Shown here: piece after piece, positions 1 to 9,033 of the stretch
Numbering within the stretch: the first letter of the stretch is position 1
Layout: every line of letters begins with the position of its first letter
Assembly (NCBI RefSeq): GCF_017161445.1
Contig: NZ_CP071060.1
Location: 1,426,001-1,490,000 of the forward strand
Source of the DNA: Niveibacterium microcysteis
GTDB lineage: Bacteria > Pseudomonadota > Gammaproteobacteria > Burkholderiales > Rhodocyclaceae
DNA length: 64,000 bases
Reading direction: 5' to 3'
Made by a program: the position numbers and the translations under genes
Notes under the pieces: generated by a model
What the model was told of the DNA's origin: nothing
Databases searched by the model: none
Seen by the model: only the letters and a program-made list of their open reading frames with translations

Positions 1-21
1 ATCGTCCAGAAGACACGCTGA
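1..21 (+). CDS. Possible 3' end of an upstream gene (partial)
   Basis: Reading from base 1 in frame 1 gives I-V-Q-K-T-R and then a TGA stop at 19-21. This may be the last few codons of a gene that begins before the window. Too little is present to assign a family, and the frame choice is the only support. Confidence 0.25.
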   Translation: MVQKTR

Positions 22-106
22 AGCCGCATGTCACGTCGCGCCGGACGCGGTTCGGTGCGACGTGGCGTGGGGGAGCGCGGCGCCGGCAAACGAGGGAGGA
101 TTGGCC

Positions 107-568
107 ATGTTGGAACGCGACAAGGCTTACCGGCTCGCCGGCAGGAAACACAGGGCGCACAGCCTCAACTGCGACGCCGAGGTGCTGCGCAAGCGCCGCG
201 AAGTGCGTTTTCATGTCGAGCCCGCGGGGCAGTCAGAACAGGCTCTGCTGCGGCTGACGTCGGTGCCGGGGCTGGTGGTGGAGCGCGGCCTGCGGCCCGA
301 GTCGCTGTGGATCACGTACTCACTGGCCGACCATTCCCTGGAAGAGGTTGAGGGGCTTCTGGTGAGCATGGGCTTTCACCTCGACCCGTCGTTCTACACG
401 CGCATCCACAATGCCGTGATCCACTACTGTGAAGACACGCAGCTGCGGAACCTCCGCTCGCCCGAGCGGTTGATCAAGAAATCAAACGAGGTCTATGTGA
501 AAGCTTGGGAGCATCACCCGCATGGCGATCACGACGACACGCCGGCCGAACTGCGCGAGTACAAATAG
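107..568 (+). CDS. Small protein with an HMA-like ferredoxin fold, function unknown
   Basis: A 153-residue soluble protein. The ATG at 107 is chosen because a strong ribosome site (GGGAGGA, 94-100) lies just upstream; the frame is open further upstream without one. Residues about 25-90 read as a beta-alpha-beta-beta-alpha-beta pattern (conserved pieces LLRLTSVPGL and LLVSMGFHLD) resembling heavy-metal-associated (HMA) domains, but the metal-binding CxxC motif is absent. The C-terminal third is charged and ends in a His/Asp-rich stretch (HHPHGDHDD). No signal peptide or membrane segment is seen. The gene stands alone, followed at once by a strong terminator. A metal-related role would be a guess; I do not recognise a named family. 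Confidence 0.8.
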   Translation: MLERDKAYRLAGRKHRAHSLNCDAEVLRKRREVRFHVEPAGQSEQALLRLTSVPGLVVERGLRPESLWITYSLADHSLEEVEGLLVSMGFHLDPSFYTRIHNAVIHYCEDTQLRNLRSPERLIKKSNEVYVKAWEHHPHGDHDDTPAELREYK

Positions 569-593
569 CGCGGCCGCGGTGCAGCTAGACCCG

Positions 594-622
594 ACGGCGC
601 GGAAACACTCCGCGCCGTTTTT
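594..622 (+). terminator. Intrinsic terminator after the HMA-like gene
   Basis: A perfect 9-bp stem (594-602 with 610-618) and a 7-nt loop are followed by TTTT. It separates the small upstream gene from moeB, whose start codon is 19 bases further on. Confidence 0.8.
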
Positions 623-640
623 GTATCTGGAATTGGGCCC

Positions 641-1393
641 ATGAACGACGAACAACTGCTGCGTTACTCCCGCCATATCCTGCTGCCCGAAATCGATATT
701 GCCGGGCAGGCGGCGATTTGCGCTGCGCGCGTGCTGGTGGTCGGGGCTGGCGGCCTCGGTTCGCCGGCTGCGCTTTACCTGGCATCGGCCGGGGTCGGTA
801 CGCTAGTGCTGGCGGATGGCGACGAGGTTGATCTGACCAACCTGCAGCGGCAGATCCTGCATACCCAGGCGACGGTGGGTCAGCCGAAGGTCGTGTCCGG
901 CGAGCGCGCGTTGCGGGCGTTGAACCCCGAGATCGAGATCGTTGCCTTGCAGGCACGGCTTGAGGGTGCTGCGCTCGACGAGGAAGTCGAGAAGGCCGAT
1001 GTGGTGCTCGATTGCTGCGACAACTTCGCCACCCGCCATGCAGTGAATCGGGCCTGTGTGCGCTTCCGCAAACCGCTGGTGTCGGGCGCTGCGATCCGAT
1101 TCGACGGCCAGATCAGCGTCTTCGACCTCCGCCGGGACGGCGCACCGTGCTACCACTGCCTGTTTCCGGAAGGCGAATCATTGGAGGAGTTGCGCTGCGC
1201 GGTGACCGGCGTGTTCGCGCCGCTCACCGGTATTGTCGGCGCTACACAAGCGGCGGAAGCGCTCAAGTTGCTTGCCGGTTGCGGCGAGTCGCTGGTGGGG
1301 CGTTTGCTGTTGCTTGACGCGCTCGCAATGCGCTGGCGTGAGGTGCGCTATCCGCGCGACACAACATGCGCTGTTTGTGGCGCTGCGAGCTGA
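641..1393 (+). CDS. moeB: Molybdopterin-synthase adenylyltransferase MoeB (ThiF/HesA family)
   Basis: A 250-residue E1-like enzyme, matching the length of E. coli MoeB. It adenylates the C-terminal Gly-Gly of MoaD, or of ThiS in organisms where one enzyme serves both, so that sulfur can be loaded for molybdenum cofactor (or thiamine) synthesis. Seen: the nucleotide-binding glycine motif GAGGLGSPAALYLA near residue 35, the DxDxVxxxNLQRQ-type substrate region (DGDEVDLTNLQRQILH), and two zinc-binding CxxC pairs (CYHC near residue 172 and CAVC at the C terminus). No rhodanese domain is fused. The cytosolic product would support the Mo enzyme MsrP encoded at 27.6-28.6 kb, among others. ThiF is the alternative name; the family alone does not separate them. 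Confidence 0.9.
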   Translation: MNDEQLLRYSRHILLPEIDIAGQAAICAARVLVVGAGGLGSPAALYLASAGVGTLVLADGDEVDLTNLQRQILHTQATVGQPKVVSGERALRALNPEIEIVALQARLEGAALDEEVEKADVVLDCCDNFATRHAVNRACVRFRKPLVSGAAIRFDGQISVFDLRRDGAPCYHCLFPEGESLEELRCAVTGVFAPLTGIVGATQAAEALKLLAGCGESLVGRLLLLDALAMRWREVRYPRDTTCAVCGAAS

Positions 1394-1415
1394 CAGGGAC
1401 CCGGGCGCCGTCGGT

Positions 1416-1871
1416 TTATTTGTCTCGCGCTTGCGTCACATGCCACGCGAAGCAGGCGGCGAGCTTGGCTGGCAAGCCAGGTAGATCCTTTTGCAGCCAA
1501 GCAATGATCTCTGGCCCTTCATCGAAGGTGGCGGCGCCCGCCCAGTCGGCCAGGTAGGCCGGTCGCCTGTCCGGACGGCCGTCGTAAAAGAGGAAGGCCT
1601 CGTCAGAGATGGTCGTGTTCACATAGACGATGCGCCATCGCCCAACTCGGAATTGTTGCAAGATGTCGTCAGGTGCGAGTGAGATCGTCGTGCCCAGCGG
1701 CGCGGCGAGTTGCGCATTGAGATGAGCTTCGACCGCGGGGCGGAAGGCTTGCCGTTGTGTCATGGTCAGGCTGCGGTCTACGCCGGAGCAGGGCGATGCG
1801 TTTGCCGCGACCGAAATGACCGACAGCCCGACGAAGGCGGCGCTTGCAAGCAATGGCCGAAGCGGCTTCAC
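1416..1871 (-). CDS. Small exported protein of unknown function, coupled to ribD
   Basis: A 151-residue protein with a clear N-terminal signal peptide (basic start, hydrophobic stretch LLASAAFVGLSVISVAA, cleavage probably after NAS). The mature part has two Cys residues far apart (SPCSG and AACFAW), consistent with a periplasmic disulfide. The start is GTG at 1871, overlapping the TGA of ribD (GTGA), so translation is probably coupled. I recognise no domain. It is not obviously linked to riboflavin synthesis, and may be a hitchhiker of the operon. It converges on moeB with a 22-base gap. Confidence 0.75.
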   Translation of the reverse strand: MKPLRPLLASAAFVGLSVISVAANASPCSGVDRSLTMTQRQAFRPAVEAHLNAQLAAPLGTTISLAPDDILQQFRVGRWRIVYVNTTISDEAFLFYDGRPDRRPAYLADWAGAATFDEGPEIIAWLQKDLPGLPAKLAACFAWHVTQARDK

Positions 1872-2965
1872 GGACGCAGCGTCAGCCGCAGATCATCACC
1901 AAGCTTGCGGGCGTCCGCCCAGCGCATTCGAGCAACATCGCCCATTGCGCTGATCGACGGTAGGTCGGCGAGTGCGCGGGCGTCGTGCCCCATCAGACAC
2001 GGCGCCAGGTAGAGCAGGATTTCGTCCGCCAGGCCGGCAGCGATGACGGCACCTGACAGGCGCGCACCGGCCTCGACCATCAGCTCATTAACGCCGCGCT
2101 GAGCGAGTTCTGCGAACAATGCCGGAAGGTCTACCCGGCCCGCGGCATCGATCGGACATGTGAGCAAGGTCGCGCCGGCCGCGCGCAGTGCATCCGCCTT
2201 TGGTCCCTGCGGGTTTGCCGTGGCGACCCAGACATCGCTGCCATTGAACAGCGCGGCCGTTGGCGGGGTATCGAGTCGCGCGTCCACAACCACGCGTTTG
2301 GGCTGGCGCGTGGTCGCGACATGCCGCACGTTCAGTTGCGGGTTGTCCGCGAGCACCGTGCCGATACCGGTTAGCACTGCGCAGGCGCTCGCCCGCCAGT
2401 GATGTACATCGCGCCGTGCGGCCTCGCCGGTGATCCATTGGCTCTGGCCATTCGCGAGTGCGGTACGGCCGTCGGCCGACGCAGCGATCTTCACGCGTAC
2501 CCAAGGGCGCCCACGCGTCATGCGCGACACGAATCCGGCGTTGAGTTCGCGCGCGTCGCCAGCGAGCAGGCCGCTGGCGGTGGCGATGCCGGCTTCGTTG
2601 AGCCGACGCAACCCGTTGCCGCTCACCAGCGGATTCGGATCTTCCATCGCCGAGACGACGCGGCCGAGTCCGGCGCGCACCAGCGCGTCCGCACAAGGCG
2701 GGGTGCGACCGAAGTGGCTGCAGGGTTCGAGTGTGACGTAGGCGGTGGCGCCGCGGACGTCTTCGCCGCGTGCGGCGGCGTCGTTCAGCGCCTGGATCTC
2801 GGCATGATTCTGGCCGGCCGGTTGCGTCCAGCCTTCACCGACGATGCGGCCGTCGCGCACGATCACGCAGCCGACGCGGGGGTTGGGCGAGGTGATGTAG
2901 CGGCCGCGCTCTGCAAGTTGCAGCGCGCGTGCCATGTAGCGATGGTCGTCGCTGCTGAAGCTCAC
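1868..2965 (-). CDS. ribD: Bifunctional riboflavin deaminase/reductase RibD
   Basis: A 365-residue, two-domain enzyme for the second and third steps of riboflavin synthesis: deamination, then NADPH reduction of the pyrimidine intermediate. Residues 1-150 hold the zinc-dependent cytidine-deaminase-like domain with the HAE motif and the PCxHxGRTPPC signature. Residues 150-365 are the reductase domain ([14 protein letters not shown]). The start is GTG, overlapping the nrdR stop by four bases (GTGA), and its own stop overlaps the next gene in the same way. nrdR-ribD adjacency is common in proteobacteria. I see no FMN riboswitch: there is no room between the genes. Confidence 0.97.
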   Translation of the reverse strand: MSFSSDDHRYMARALQLAERGRYITSPNPRVGCVIVRDGRIVGEGWTQPAGQNHAEIQALNDAAARGEDVRGATAYVTLEPCSHFGRTPPCADALVRAGLGRVVSAMEDPNPLVSGNGLRRLNEAGIATASGLLAGDARELNAGFVSRMTRGRPWVRVKIAASADGRTALANGQSQWITGEAARRDVHHWRASACAVLTGIGTVLADNPQLNVRHVATTRQPKRVVVDARLDTPPTAALFNGSDVWVATANPQGPKADALRAAGATLLTCPIDAAGRVDLPALFAELAQRGVNELMVEAGARLSGAVIAAGLADEILLYLAPCLMGHDARALADLPSISAMGDVARMRWADARKLGDDLRLTLRP

Positions 2966-3438
2966 TCGGCGGCCTTGGCGCGGCGCGCGCGGGTACTGAC
3001 TTCGCGGATCACCTCGGAAAACTCTTCCGCGTCTTCGAAGTTCCGATACACCGATGCGAAGCGGATGTAGGCAACCTTGTCGAGCTTCTTCAGTTCGCGC
3101 ATCACCAGTTCACCGAGCTTCTCACTCGGGATCTCGCGTTCGCCCAGCGACAGCAGTTTTTCCTCGATGCGGCTGATCGCGGAATCGACGCTCTCGGCCG
3201 TGACCGGGCGCTTGCGCAGCGCGAGCTTCATGCTGGCACGCAGTTTTTCGTGGTCGTACTCGGTGCGGCTGCCATTGCGCTTGACCACCTGCGGCATGCG
3301 CAATTCGATCCGTTCGTAGGTCGTGAAGCGCTTGTCGCAATGCAGGCAGCGACGGCGGCGGCGGACGATGTCGCCTTCCTCGTTCTCACGGGTGTCGGTG
3401 ACCTGCGTGGACGGGGTGCTGCAGAAGGGACATTTCAT
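2962..3438 (-). CDS. nrdR: Transcriptional repressor NrdR
   Basis: A 158-residue regulator that represses ribonucleotide reductase genes when dATP is high. The N terminus carries the zinc ribbon (CPFC at residues 3-6 and CLHC about 28 residues later), followed by the RFTTYER segment. Residues about 48-140 are an ATP-cone domain ([16 protein letters not shown]). Length and motifs match the family. It starts with ATG at 3438. It is the first gene of the nrdR-ribD-secreted protein run and lies downstream of glyA on the same strand with a terminator-like hairpin between, so it probably has its own promoter or depends on read-through. Confidence 0.97.
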   Translation of the reverse strand: MKCPFCSTPSTQVTDTRENEEGDIVRRRRRCLHCDKRFTTYERIELRMPQVVKRNGSRTEYDHEKLRASMKLALRKRPVTAESVDSAISRIEEKLLSLGEREIPSEKLGELVMRELKKLDKVAYIRFASVYRNFEDAEEFSEVIREVSTRARRAKAAE

Positions 3439-3473
3439 GGCTGGCTGGGCGCTCGTAACAGGTTCTGGATGTG

Positions 3474-3500
3474 AAACGGGCGCCGCAATGCGGCGCCCGT
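3474..3500 (-). terminator. Hairpin terminator downstream of glyA
   Basis: A perfect 11-bp stem (3476-3486 with 3490-3500) has a 3-nt loop. On the minus strand it is followed by only a short run of T, so it may be leaky, allowing some glyA-nrdR read-through. Confidence 0.6.
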
Positions 3501-3528
3501 CGAGTCTAGCGGTGTCGAGGCGTGCTCG

Positions 3529-4779
3529 TCACGCGCCGTAGACCGGGAACTTCTTGCACAGCGCGGACACTTCTTCGCGCACGCGGGCCAGCACCGCTTC
3601 GTCGGCCGGCGCATCCAGCACATCGGCGATCAGGTGTGCCACGCGTTCGGCTTCGATTTCGGTGAAGCCGCGGGTGGTCATCGCCGGCGAGCCGATGCGG
3701 ATGCCGCTGGTGACGAAGGGCTTCTCCGGGTCCTTCGGGATCGCGTTCTTGTTTACCGTGATGTGGGCACGGCCCAATGCCGCTTCAGCGTCCTTGCCGG
3801 TGATGTTCTTGGCTCGCAGATCAACCAGGAAAACATGGCTCTCGGTACGGCCGGAGATGATGCGCAGGCCGCGTTGTTCCGACAGCACGCGCGCCATCAC
3901 GCGGGCGTTGTTGATGACTTGTTCCTGGTAGTGCTTGAACTCGGGCGTCAGCGCTTCCTTGAAGGCAACGGCCTTCGCGGCAATCACGTGCTCGAGCGGG
4001 CCGCCCTGCAGGCCCGGGAAGATGGCGGAGTTGATCGCCTTCTCGTGCTCGGCCTTCATCAGGATCACGCCACCGCGCGGGCCGCGCAGCGTCTTGTGCG
4101 TGGTCGAGGTGACGACGTCGGCGTGCGGCACCGGGTTCGGATAGCAACCGGCGGCGATCAGGCCAGCGTAGTGCGCCATGTCGACCCAGAAAATCGCGCC
4201 GACTTCCTTCGCGATTTTGGCGAAGCGTTCGAAGTCGATACGCAGCGAGTAGGCCGAGGCGCCGGCCACGATGATGCGCGGCTTGTGCTCACGCGCCAGC
4301 GCTTCCATCGCCTCGTAGTCGATCTCTTCTTTCGCGTCGAGGCCGTAGGCGACGACGTTGAACCACTTGCCGGACATGTTCAGCGGCATGCCGTGCGTCA
4401 GGTGGCCGCCTTCTGCGAGGCTCATGCCCATGATCGTGTCGCCCGGCTTGGCGAAGGCCATCAGCACGGCCTGGTTGGCCTGCGAACCGGAGTTCGGCTG
4501 AACGTTGGCGGCATCGGCACCGAAGACCTTCTTCAGGCGATCGATTGCCAGCTGCTCGACCACGTCGACATGCTCGCAGCCGCCGTAGTAGCGCTTGCCG
4601 GGGTAACCCTCAGCGTACTTGTTGGTGAGCTGGGAGCCCTGGGCTTCCATCACCGCAGCACTGACGTAGTTTTCGGAGGCGATCAGCTCGATGTGATCTT
4701 CCTGGCGGCGGTTTTCCGCTTCGATCGCGGCCCAGAGTTCCGGATCGACTTTGGCAAGGGTCTGCTGCTTTGAGAACAT
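3529..4779 (-). CDS. glyA: Serine hydroxymethyltransferase GlyA
   Basis: A 416-residue cytosolic PLP enzyme that interconverts serine and glycine while charging tetrahydrofolate with a one-carbon unit. Seen: the N-terminal [11 protein letters not shown] motif, the [13 protein letters not shown] segment, and the PLP-lysine region [15 protein letters not shown] (Lys in THKT). Length equals that of typical bacterial GlyA. It is the first gene upstream of nrdR on the minus strand, an arrangement common in proteobacteria. I looked for a glycine riboswitch in the 98 bases upstream and saw none. Confidence 0.98.
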   Translation of the reverse strand: MFSKQQTLAKVDPELWAAIEAENRRQEDHIELIASENYVSAAVMEAQGSQLTNKYAEGYPGKRYYGGCEHVDVVEQLAIDRLKKVFGADAANVQPNSGSQANQAVLMAFAKPGDTIMGMSLAEGGHLTHGMPLNMSGKWFNVVAYGLDAKEEIDYEAMEALAREHKPRIIVAGASAYSLRIDFERFAKIAKEVGAIFWVDMAHYAGLIAAGCYPNPVPHADVVTSTTHKTLRGPRGGVILMKAEHEKAINSAIFPGLQGGPLEHVIAAKAVAFKEALTPEFKHYQEQVINNARVMARVLSEQRGLRIISGRTESHVFLVDLRAKNITGKDAEAALGRAHITVNKNAIPKDPEKPFVTSGIRIGSPAMTTRGFTEIEAERVAHLIADVLDAPADEAVLARVREEVSALCKKFPVYGA

Positions 4780-4877
4780 GGCGATGTTGGTCTGGCAGTG
4801 GGGTAAAACGCGAATTTTAGCACGCGACAGGTGCTTGTTTCCTCAGGTTTTTTGCAGCGCGGCAAGGCGCTGGCGCC

Positions 4878-5510
4878 TCATGGCAGTTCGTCCAGCGCAC
4901 GATCGAGGTGGCTGCGTTCGTCCCACACCAGAATCCGCCAATCGCCGTCTTCACGCATCAGCCAATTTACGGTGGCGTTGCTGATCGGGAAATCGCGCCG
5001 CTTTTCGAGCGGCAGATCGGCCGCCACGCGATGCGCCATGTCGAGCACGCCGCCATGCGTGGCAACCAGTACGCTGCCGCCAGGGTGTGCGTCGGCGATC
5101 CGGTTGAGGGCGTCACGCACGCGTGCGAGGAACACGTTCAGGCTCTCGCCGCCACCCGGGAAGTCGGCATCCGGCACGCGCGTCTCGAAGTGCGTGTAAG
5201 CCTCGGGAAAGCGTGCCCGGGCTTCATCGTAGGTCAGCGCCTGGAAGTCGCCGTAGTGGCGTTCACGCAACAGCGGATCGAGTCGAACCGGCAGATGCAG
5301 GCGGTGCGCGACCGCTTCGGCGGTTTGCCGGGCACGCCCGAGGTCGCTCGAGTAGATCGCATCGAACTGTTCGTCGGCGAGGCTCTGCGCGAGCAGGCGG
5401 GCTTGTTCGAGTCCCGTGTGGTTGAGCGGGATGTCGGTGTGGCCCTGAATGCGGCGAGCGACGTTCCAGTCGGTTTCGCCGTGGCGGATCAGGCAGAGGC
5501 GTGCGGTCAT
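4878..5510 (-). CDS. Histidine phosphatase family protein (GpmB/CobC-like)
   Basis: A 210-residue phosphatase of the branch-1 histidine acid phosphatase / phosphoglycerate-mutase-like superfamily. The N terminus has the RHG phosphohistidine motif (CLIRHGETDWN), a second catalytic region at SDLGRARQTAEA, the acid at LRERHYGD, and the second His in VATHGGV. These features point to an active phosphatase rather than an inactive relative. The substrate cannot be read from sequence; GpmB-like and alpha-ribazole phosphatase labels are both used for such proteins. No cobalamin genes are nearby, so a general phosphatase is the safer call. It is divergent from the TRAP transporter genes. Confidence 0.88.
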   Translation of the reverse strand: MTARLCLIRHGETDWNVARRIQGHTDIPLNHTGLEQARLLAQSLADEQFDAIYSSDLGRARQTAEAVAHRLHLPVRLDPLLRERHYGDFQALTYDEARARFPEAYTHFETRVPDADFPGGGESLNVFLARVRDALNRIADAHPGGSVLVATHGGVLDMAHRVAADLPLEKRRDFPISNATVNWLMREDGDWRILVWDERSHLDRALDELP

Positions 5511-5639
5511 GCGGAGGTGGTATCCATCTGGGTGCGAAGCTGGATTTTATGTCTTGCGCCCGCCGATGCCATACTTGCGCCACAACGATAAACGCGCCCC
5601 AACACGAGGGTGCGTCACCACCAGTGAGGAGACATAACC

Positions 5640-6242
5640 TTGGGCATTCTGCTGCGGCTATCCCGCTTGATCGATCTGCTCAACGAGCGGATCGCGCGTG
5701 CCGCGTTCTGGCTGATCCTGATCATGACCCTGATCAGCGCCGGCAACGCGGTGGTACGCAAGCTCTTCAACATGAGCTCCAACTCGCTGCTGGAAATCCA
5801 GTGGTACCTGTTTTCCGGCGTGTTCCTGCTGTGCGCTGCGTTTGCCTTGCAGAAGAACGCTCACGTCCGCATCGATGTGATCTACGGCAAGTTCTCCAAG
5901 CGCACGCAGATGTGGATCGACATCTTCGGCACCGTGTTCTTCCTGTTTCCGATGGCCTTCATCATTCTCAAGCTGTCGTGGCCGGTGTTCATGACCAGCC
6001 TGCAGAGCGGTGAGACTTCGGCCAACGCAGGCGGCCTGAAGCTGTGGCCCGCGCGCCTGATCCTGCCGGTGGGCGTGTTCCTGCTGATCCTGCAGGGCTT
6101 CTCGGAGATCTTCAAACGGCTCGCCTTCCTTACCGGTCATGGCCCTGACCCGAGCGAAGGGATTGTCGGGCCTTCCGAAGAGGAAGAGCTGGCCGAGGAG
6201 ATCCGCAAGATGCGTGGTCTGGCGGAAGGGGAGGGCAAGTAA
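5640..6242 (+). CDS. dctQ: TRAP transporter small membrane subunit (DctQ type)
   Basis: A 200-residue protein with four predicted membrane segments (about residues 20-40, 52-72, 95-115, 140-160) in the DctQ pattern, including the typical EIQWYLFSGVFLL stretch. It partners the large DctM permease to import a small organic acid with Na+ or H+. The best start is TTG at 5640: GAGGAG at 5626-5631 gives an 8-base spacing and no ATG is suitably placed. The stop overlaps the dctM start (TAATG). The C terminus is an acidic cytosolic tail (EEEELAEEIRK). The cognate receptor DctP is encoded separately at 10.4-11.5 kb. Confidence 0.92.
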   Translation: MGILLRLSRLIDLLNERIARAAFWLILIMTLISAGNAVVRKLFNMSSNSLLEIQWYLFSGVFLLCAAFALQKNAHVRIDVIYGKFSKRTQMWIDIFGTVFFLFPMAFIILKLSWPVFMTSLQSGETSANAGGLKLWPARLILPVGVFLLILQGFSEIFKRLAFLTGHGPDPSEGIVGPSEEEELAEEIRKMRGLAEGEGK

Positions 6243-7924
6243 TGGACTTCCTCATCCACAACATCGCGCCGATCATCTTCCTGTCGATGGTCGTGATGCT
6301 GCTGGTCGGCTACCCCGTGGCCTTCGCGCTGGCGGCGACCGGCGTCGTGTTCGGGCTGGTCGGCATCGAACTCGGGCTGCTGCAGCCGTCGCTGTTCCAG
6401 GCCTTGCCGGACCGGATCTGGGGGGTGATGAGCAATGACACGCTGCTCGCGATCCCGTTCTTCACCTTCATGGGGCTGATTCTTGAACGCAGCGGCATGG
6501 CGGAGGATCTGCTCGAAACCATCGGCCAACTGTTCGGCCCGGTGCGGGGTGGTCTCGCTTTTGCGGTGATCTTTGTCGGCGCGATGCTGGCGGCAACCAC
6601 CGGCGTGGTGGCGGCGTCAGTGATCTCGATGGGCCTCATTTCGCTGCCGATCATGCTGCGCTACGGCTACGACAAGCGGCTTGCGTCCGGGGTGATCGCT
6701 GCATCCGGCACGCTGGCACAGATCATTCCGCCTTCGCTGGTGCTGATCATCATGGCCGACCAGCTCGGGCGCTCGGTGGGCGATATGTACAAGGGCGCCT
6801 TCATCCCCGGCTTCGTGCTCACCGGCTTGTATGTGGGTTACATCATCCTGGTCACGATGGTGCGCCCTGCATGGGCACCAGCGCTGCCCGCCGAAGCCCG
6901 CACCATCCGCGAGCCGGACGGCAAGAGCGGGCTGCGTTCGCTGGCGGTGCTGGTGGCGCTGGCGGTTGCGGCTGCCGTGGCGTTCGAGCACTGGTACTAC
7001 GCCAACAAGCCGGACGCGCCGACCGACGAGAAGATCGTCATGGTGATGGCGTCCGGGGTGATCTTCGCGTTTCTGCTTGCCCTGATCAACAAGCTGTTGC
7101 GGATCGGCCTGCTGTCACGCATGGCGGAGCAAGTGACCTTCGTGCTGATCCCGCCGCTGCTGCTGATCTTCCTGGTGCTGGGCACGATCTTCCTCGGCAT
7201 TGCAACGCCGACCGAAGGCGGCGCGATGGGGGCCACCGGTGCGCTGATCATGGCGGTGATGCGTAAGCGCCTGGACAGCAAGCTCCTGAGGCAGGCGATG
7301 GAATCCACCGCCAAGCTGACGGCCTTTGTGGTCTTCATCCTCGTTGGTGCACGGGTGTTCAGCCTGACCTTCTATGGCGTGGACGGTCACAAGTGGGTCG
7401 AGCATCTGCTGCTGGATCTGCCGGGCGGCCAGGTTGGTTTCCTGATCGTCGTGAACATCCTGGTGTTCCTGCTCGCGTTCTTCCTCGACTTCTTTGAACT
7501 CTCGTTCATCGTTGTGCCGCTGCTCGGGCCGGTGGCCGAGAAGCTGGGGATCGATCTGATCTGGTTTGGCGTGTTGCTGGGTGTGAACATGCAGACCTCG
7601 TTCATGCACCCGCCTTTCGGATTCGCATTGTTCTACCTGCGTTCGGTGGCGCCTGCGAGCGTGCGAACGACCGACATCTACTGGGGGGCGGTGCCCTTTG
7701 TGGTGATCCAGGTCATCATGGTGGGGCTGGTAATCGTGTTCCCCGGCATGGTGACGATGGGCCTGGACAAGAAGGTCGACGTCGATGTCGATAAGGTGCA
7801 GATCGACGTGCCGCTGGAACAGATGGATGCACCGGAGCTGACGCCGCCGCCTGCGGAAGAATCGGCGCCGGATATTCCTCCGCCCGATATCCCGCCGCCC
7901 GAGCCGGATGCGACAAACAAGTAG
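6242..7924 (+). CDS. dctM: TRAP transporter large permease subunit (DctM type, extended)
   Basis: A 560-residue inner-membrane transport subunit, longer than the usual 420-450. The core is recognisable: NDTLLAIPFFTFMGLILERSG, GTLAQIIPPS, GIATPTEGGAMGA and FFLDFFELSFIVVP. The extra length comes from an insertion at about 210-295 that carries two more hydrophobic segments, and from a Pro/Asp/Glu-rich hydrophilic tail after about residue 510 with repeats of IPPPDIPPP type. Long forms like this occur in the mannitol/chloroaromatic/keto-acid group of TRAP transporters, consistent with the TakP-like receptor downstream. It overlaps dctQ by one base and ends at a bidirectional terminator. Confidence 0.92.
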   Translation: MDFLIHNIAPIIFLSMVVMLLVGYPVAFALAATGVVFGLVGIELGLLQPSLFQALPDRIWGVMSNDTLLAIPFFTFMGLILERSGMAEDLLETIGQLFGPVRGGLAFAVIFVGAMLAATTGVVAASVISMGLISLPIMLRYGYDKRLASGVIAASGTLAQIIPPSLVLIIMADQLGRSVGDMYKGAFIPGFVLTGLYVGYIILVTMVRPAWAPALPAEARTIREPDGKSGLRSLAVLVALAVAAAVAFEHWYYANKPDAPTDEKIVMVMASGVIFAFLLALINKLLRIGLLSRMAEQVTFVLIPPLLLIFLVLGTIFLGIATPTEGGAMGATGALIMAVMRKRLDSKLLRQAMESTAKLTAFVVFILVGARVFSLTFYGVDGHKWVEHLLLDLPGGQVGFLIVVNILVFLLAFFLDFFELSFIVVPLLGPVAEKLGIDLIWFGVLLGVNMQTSFMHPPFGFALFYLRSVAPASVRTTDIYWGAVPFVVIQVIMVGLVIVFPGMVTMGLDKKVDVDVDKVQIDVPLEQMDAPELTPPPAEESAPDIPPPDIPPPEPDATNK

Positions 7925-7932
7925 GCGAAATG

Positions 7933-7963
7933 AAAAGGCCCGCGAGATTCGCGGGCCTTTTTT
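7933..7963. terminator. Bidirectional terminator between dctM and terC
   Basis: A 13-bp stem (7933-7945 with 7949-7961) with a 3-nt loop has AAAA on its left arm and TTTTTT on its right, so it can end both the dctQM transcript and the convergent terC transcript. Confidence 0.9.
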
Positions 7964-7967
7964 CTGA

Positions 7968-8936
7968 TTAGTGCTGGGTTAGCTTTGCGGCGCTGCGGCG
8001 GGTCGCCATCAGGCTGAGCACCACGCCGGTTGTGATGATCGCAGCAACGACGCCGAGCGAGATGCCGATCGGCACCTTGTACCATTCCACGATCATCATC
8101 TTCGTGCCGATGAACAGCAGCACCAGCGCCAGCGCATGCTTCAGATACACGAAGCGGTCCGCCATGTCGGCGAGCAGGAAGTACATCGCGCGCAGGCCGA
8201 GGATCGCGAAGATGTTCGAGGTCAGCACGATGAACGGGTCCGTGGTGATCGCGAAGATCGCGGGGATCGAATCGACCGCGAAGATCACGTCCGAAATTTC
8301 GACCAGCACCAGCACGACGAACATCGGTGTGAACCAGCGGACGCCGTCACGGATCAGCGTGAAGGATTCGTCCTCGATCCGGTCGGTGATCCGCAGATGG
8401 CCGCGCATCCAGCGCAACACCGGGTTCTTCGACAGGTCCGCCTCGCCTTCCGACACGATCAGCATCTTGATGCCGGTAACGATCAGGAAAGCGCCGAAGA
8501 GGTAGAGAATCCAGTGGAACTTGGCGATCAGTACCGCACCGGCGAAGATCATCACGGTACGCAGCACGATTGCGCCGACCACGCCGTAGAGCAGCACACG
8601 CCGCTGGTATTCAACCGGCACGGCGAAGTAGCTGAAGATCATCAGCCACACGAAGACGTTATCGACGGCGAGCGATTTTTCGATCAGGTAACCGGTGACG
8701 AATTCGGTCGCGCGCAGGTTCGCCACTTCGCGGCCAACCGTGGCGTCCAGCCAGAACCAGAGCGCCGCCGCAAAACCCATTGCCACGCTGACCCAGAAGA
8801 CTGACCAGCCGGCCGCCTCCTTGAAGCCCACCTTGTGCGCCTTGCGGCCGCCGAGCAGAAAGAGGTCCATCAGGATGAACGTGAGTACGAGCACGAAGAA
8901 GCCCGCCCACATCCACCAGGTACCGATTGTTGCCAT
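7968..8936 (-). CDS. TerC family membrane protein (Alx-like), probable Mn2+ exporter
   Basis: A 322-residue integral membrane protein with about nine hydrophobic segments and the conserved acidic TerC signatures: [26 protein letters not shown] and [19 protein letters not shown]. Family members such as E. coli Alx export manganese or supply Mn2+ to secreted enzymes. The start is ATG at 8936 with CAGGAG upstream. The frame stays open for 58 more codons, but that stretch is the riboswitch leader described below, so the longer start is rejected. The yybP-ykoY element upstream strongly supports a manganese-related role. Confidence 0.93.
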   Translation of the reverse strand: MATIGTWWMWAGFFVLVLTFILMDLFLLGGRKAHKVGFKEAAGWSVFWVSVAMGFAAALWFWLDATVGREVANLRATEFVTGYLIEKSLAVDNVFVWLMIFSYFAVPVEYQRRVLLYGVVGAIVLRTVMIFAGAVLIAKFHWILYLFGAFLIVTGIKMLIVSEGEADLSKNPVLRWMRGHLRITDRIEDESFTLIRDGVRWFTPMFVVLVLVEISDVIFAVDSIPAIFAITTDPFIVLTSNIFAILGLRAMYFLLADMADRFVYLKHALALVLLFIGTKMMIVEWYKVPIGISLGVVAAIITTGVVLSLMATRRSAAKLTQH

Positions 8937-8958
8937 CTGAAGCTCCTGAGAAAACGTC

Positions 8959-9033
8959 GAAATGAAAACGGCCTGTCCGTCGCCGGTCAGGCCGCTCATT
9001 TCAGGACGGACCTTTGCCGGTAACGGCAAAGGT
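8959..9033 (-). promoter_or_regulatory. Expression platform of the terC riboswitch (two hairpins)
   Basis: Between the aptamer and the terC ribosome site lie two hairpins. The first is a perfect 10-bp stem (9010-9019 with 9024-9033) with a 4-nt loop. Its upstream arm on the minus strand is the same CCUUUG segment that closes aptamer helix P1, so the two folds exclude each other. The second is a 14-bp interrupted stem (8959-8975 with 8988-9002); on the minus strand its downstream arm includes UUUU, giving a terminator-like form. The direction of the switch (on with Mn2+, as in alx and mntP) is inferred. Confidence 0.7.

Noticed and set aside
3439..3528. An FMN riboswitch for the ribD operon
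   Set aside because: ribD overlaps nrdR, and the space upstream of nrdR is only the glyA terminator hairpin.
3634..4773. A long open frame opposite glyA
   Set aside because: It lies entirely antisense to a certain gene in GC-rich sequence, lacks a ribosome site and resembles no protein.
4780..4877. A glycine riboswitch upstream of glyA
   Set aside because: No paired aptamer-like GG/GC-rich motifs are visible in the 98 bases available.
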